A stretch of DNA of 23,040 bases from JBBRFH01 sp038224615. Lineage in GTDB: Bacteria > Planctomycetota > Phycisphaerae > Tepidisphaerales > Tepidisphaeraceae. Positions within the stretch are counted from its first letter, which is position 1. Each line of letters begins with the position of its first letter. Where the stretch lies: positions 1-23,040 of the forward strand of contig JBBRFH010000012.1 in NCBI GenBank assembly GCA_038224615.1, given 5' to 3'. Shown piece after piece: positions 22,021 through 23,040 of the stretch. The translations under genes were made by a program, and so were the position numbers. The notes below the pieces were generated by a model. It ran no database searches and had not been told where the DNA came from. It saw only the letters and a list, made by a program, of their open reading frames with translations.

Positions 22021-22887
22021 ATGGCTCGCCTTATGACGACCGCCGCACTTGATCCTCGCCCGCCCGCCACGGTGTCTGCGGTGATGCGCCACCTGCCGCA
22101 ACAGCGCCCCTCCGACCTCGGCACCTCGACATCCTCGCCAGCCGTCGTGCAGGCCCGCGACGTCAGCGTCTTCTATGGCCCGTTCGAGGCCATCAAGAAG
22201 GTCTCGCTGGAGGTCGCCCAGCATTCGGTGGTCGCGTTCATCGGCCCGAGCGGTTGCGGCAAGAGCACCTTTCTGCGTGCCATCAATCGTATCAACGACC
22301 TCATCCCCGGCTGCCGGGTGACCGGCAACATGCGGATCGGGGGTCATGACATCTACAGCCCCGACATCGATCTGCCCCAGCTCCGCCGACAGGTCGGGAT
22401 GGTCTTCCAGAAGGCCAACCCGTTTCCCAAGTCAATCTACGAGAACATCACCTACGGCCCGCGCCTGCAGGCGGTCCGCCGCAGCGAACTCGACGCGCTG
22501 GTCGAAGACTCGCTCACAAAGGCGGCGCTCTGGAGTGAAGTAAAGGACCAACTGCACGCCAGTGCCTACAGCCTGTCAGGCGGACAACAGCAGCGGCTGT
22601 GCATCGCCCGCACCCTGGCGACGAAGCCGGCGATCATCCTGATGGACGAGCCGACCTCAGCGCTCGACCCGATCGCCACCGCCAAAGTCGAAGACCTGAT
22701 TGTTGGCCTGAAGAAGCACGTGACCATCGTCATCGTCACCCACAACATGCACCAGGCGGCCCGCATCAGCGATAAAACAGCGTTTTTCTATCTGGGACAG
22801 TTGATCGAGTACGATAAAACCAACACAATCTTCACCAATCCGTCGCAGAAGCAGACCGAGGATTATGTGACGGGTCGATTTGGATGA
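22021..22887 (+). CDS. pstB: Phosphate ABC transporter ATP-binding protein
   Basis: This 288-residue cytoplasmic ATPase powers the PstSCAB high-affinity phosphate importer. It has Walker A GPSGCGKST (75-83), FLRAINRINDLIPGCRVTG and VGMVFQKANPFPKSIYENI (both characteristic of PstB), the ABC signature LSGGQQQR, Walker B IILMDEP followed by TSALDP, and the H-loop VTHNMHQAARISD. The N-terminal 40 residues before the ABC domain are an unconserved Pro/Ser/Thr-rich extension. ATG 22021 is preceded by a weak TTGGA; ATG 22033 is an alternative start. pstS, pstC and pstA are not visible immediately upstream, so they must lie elsewhere or beyond the right edge. Confidence 0.93.
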   Translation: MARLMTTAALDPRPPATVSAVMRHLPQQRPSDLGTSTSSPAVVQARDVSVFYGPFEAIKKVSLEVAQHSVVAFIGPSGCGKSTFLRAINRINDLIPGCRVTGNMRIGGHDIYSPDIDLPQLRRQVGMVFQKANPFPKSIYENITYGPRLQAVRRSELDALVEDSLTKAALWSEVKDQLHASAYSLSGGQQQRLCIARTLATKPAIILMDEPTSALDPIATAKVEDLIVGLKKHVTIVIVTHNMHQAARISDKTAFFYLGQLIEYDKTNTIFTNPSQKQTEDYVTGRFG

Positions 22888-23008
22888 CCGGCGCCCATGT
22901 CGCGCCGGAGCGCGGTGACCTGTCGCGGACAGTGCCTGCGTGCGGAGCGCGAGCGCGAGGACGGGTGGCGAGAAGAGAAGGCCTGAGTCGGGAAGGCGTG
23001 TAAGAGCG

Positions 23009-23040
23009 ATGTCCACTCATTTTGTCGATCTTTTGGATTC
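23009..23040 (+). CDS. Start of a downstream gene, possibly phoU (partial)
   Basis: ATG 23009 opens a frame reading MSTHFVDLLD up to the window edge, with GTAAGAG just upstream. It starts 121 nt after the pstB stop codon on the same strand. PhoU genes often follow pstB and can begin with a similar short helix, but ten residues are not enough to assign it. Confidence 0.3.
   Translation, partial: MSTHFVDLLD

Overview
The window is GC-rich, gene-dense bacterial DNA. It most likely comes from the Planctomycetota, perhaps a Phycisphaerae-like lineage. Evidence for this: a secreted protein with the N-terminal LEPR-x-LL signature typical of planctomycete surface proteins, a Uma2-family protein, housekeeping genes scattered rather than grouped in classical operons, frequent weak or absent Shine-Dalgarno sites, and several families of short inverted repeats just 3' of genes. 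The phylum assignment is inference from these marks.

Layout: 1-58 may be the tail of an upstream gene, followed by a palindrome-rich intergenic stretch. A DUF2959 lipoprotein (-) is divergent from a DEAD-box RNA helicase (+) whose leader holds a terminator-like hairpin just before the start codon. A perfect 13-bp terminator closes the helicase. A minus-strand block follows, transcribed tmk > holB > alpha-L-fucosidase. tmk is divergent from galK (+), and both start codons lie 6-8 nt from a -10-like box, suggesting leaderless mRNAs. galK converges on a Uma2 gene (-), which is divergent from trpD (+).

From 8874 to 17569 lies the most coherent functional block, a membrane glycan or glycosylation cluster. 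It encodes two large multi-pass GT-C-like transferases, a SAM methyltransferase between them, a GT9 (heptosyltransferase-like) enzyme, a flippase-like LPG-synthase-TM protein and, convergent, a GT2 polyprenyl-phosphate sugar synthase. Inferred scheme: GT2 charges a polyprenyl phosphate, a membrane protein helps move it, and the GT-C enzymes use it on the outer face, while GT9 and the methyltransferase elongate or decorate the glycan.

From 17810 to 19653 are two minus-strand genes of unknown function: a single-pass coiled-coil protein and the LEPR-x-LL helical-repeat protein. Then come gltD (+) without gltB, a 563-bp intergenic stretch with repeats and a possible 33-aa membrane peptide, pstB (+), and the first codons of another gene at the right edge.

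The strongest non-coding signals are four inverted-repeat elements (14870-15020, 16061-16397, 18673-18741, 21466-21550), all between a stop codon and the next gene, and a possible attenuator before the RNA helicase. I see no CRISPR array, tRNA, rRNA, prophage or transposase gene. No clearly novel multi-gene system is proven; the best candidates are the glycan cluster, the helicase leader and the repeat elements.
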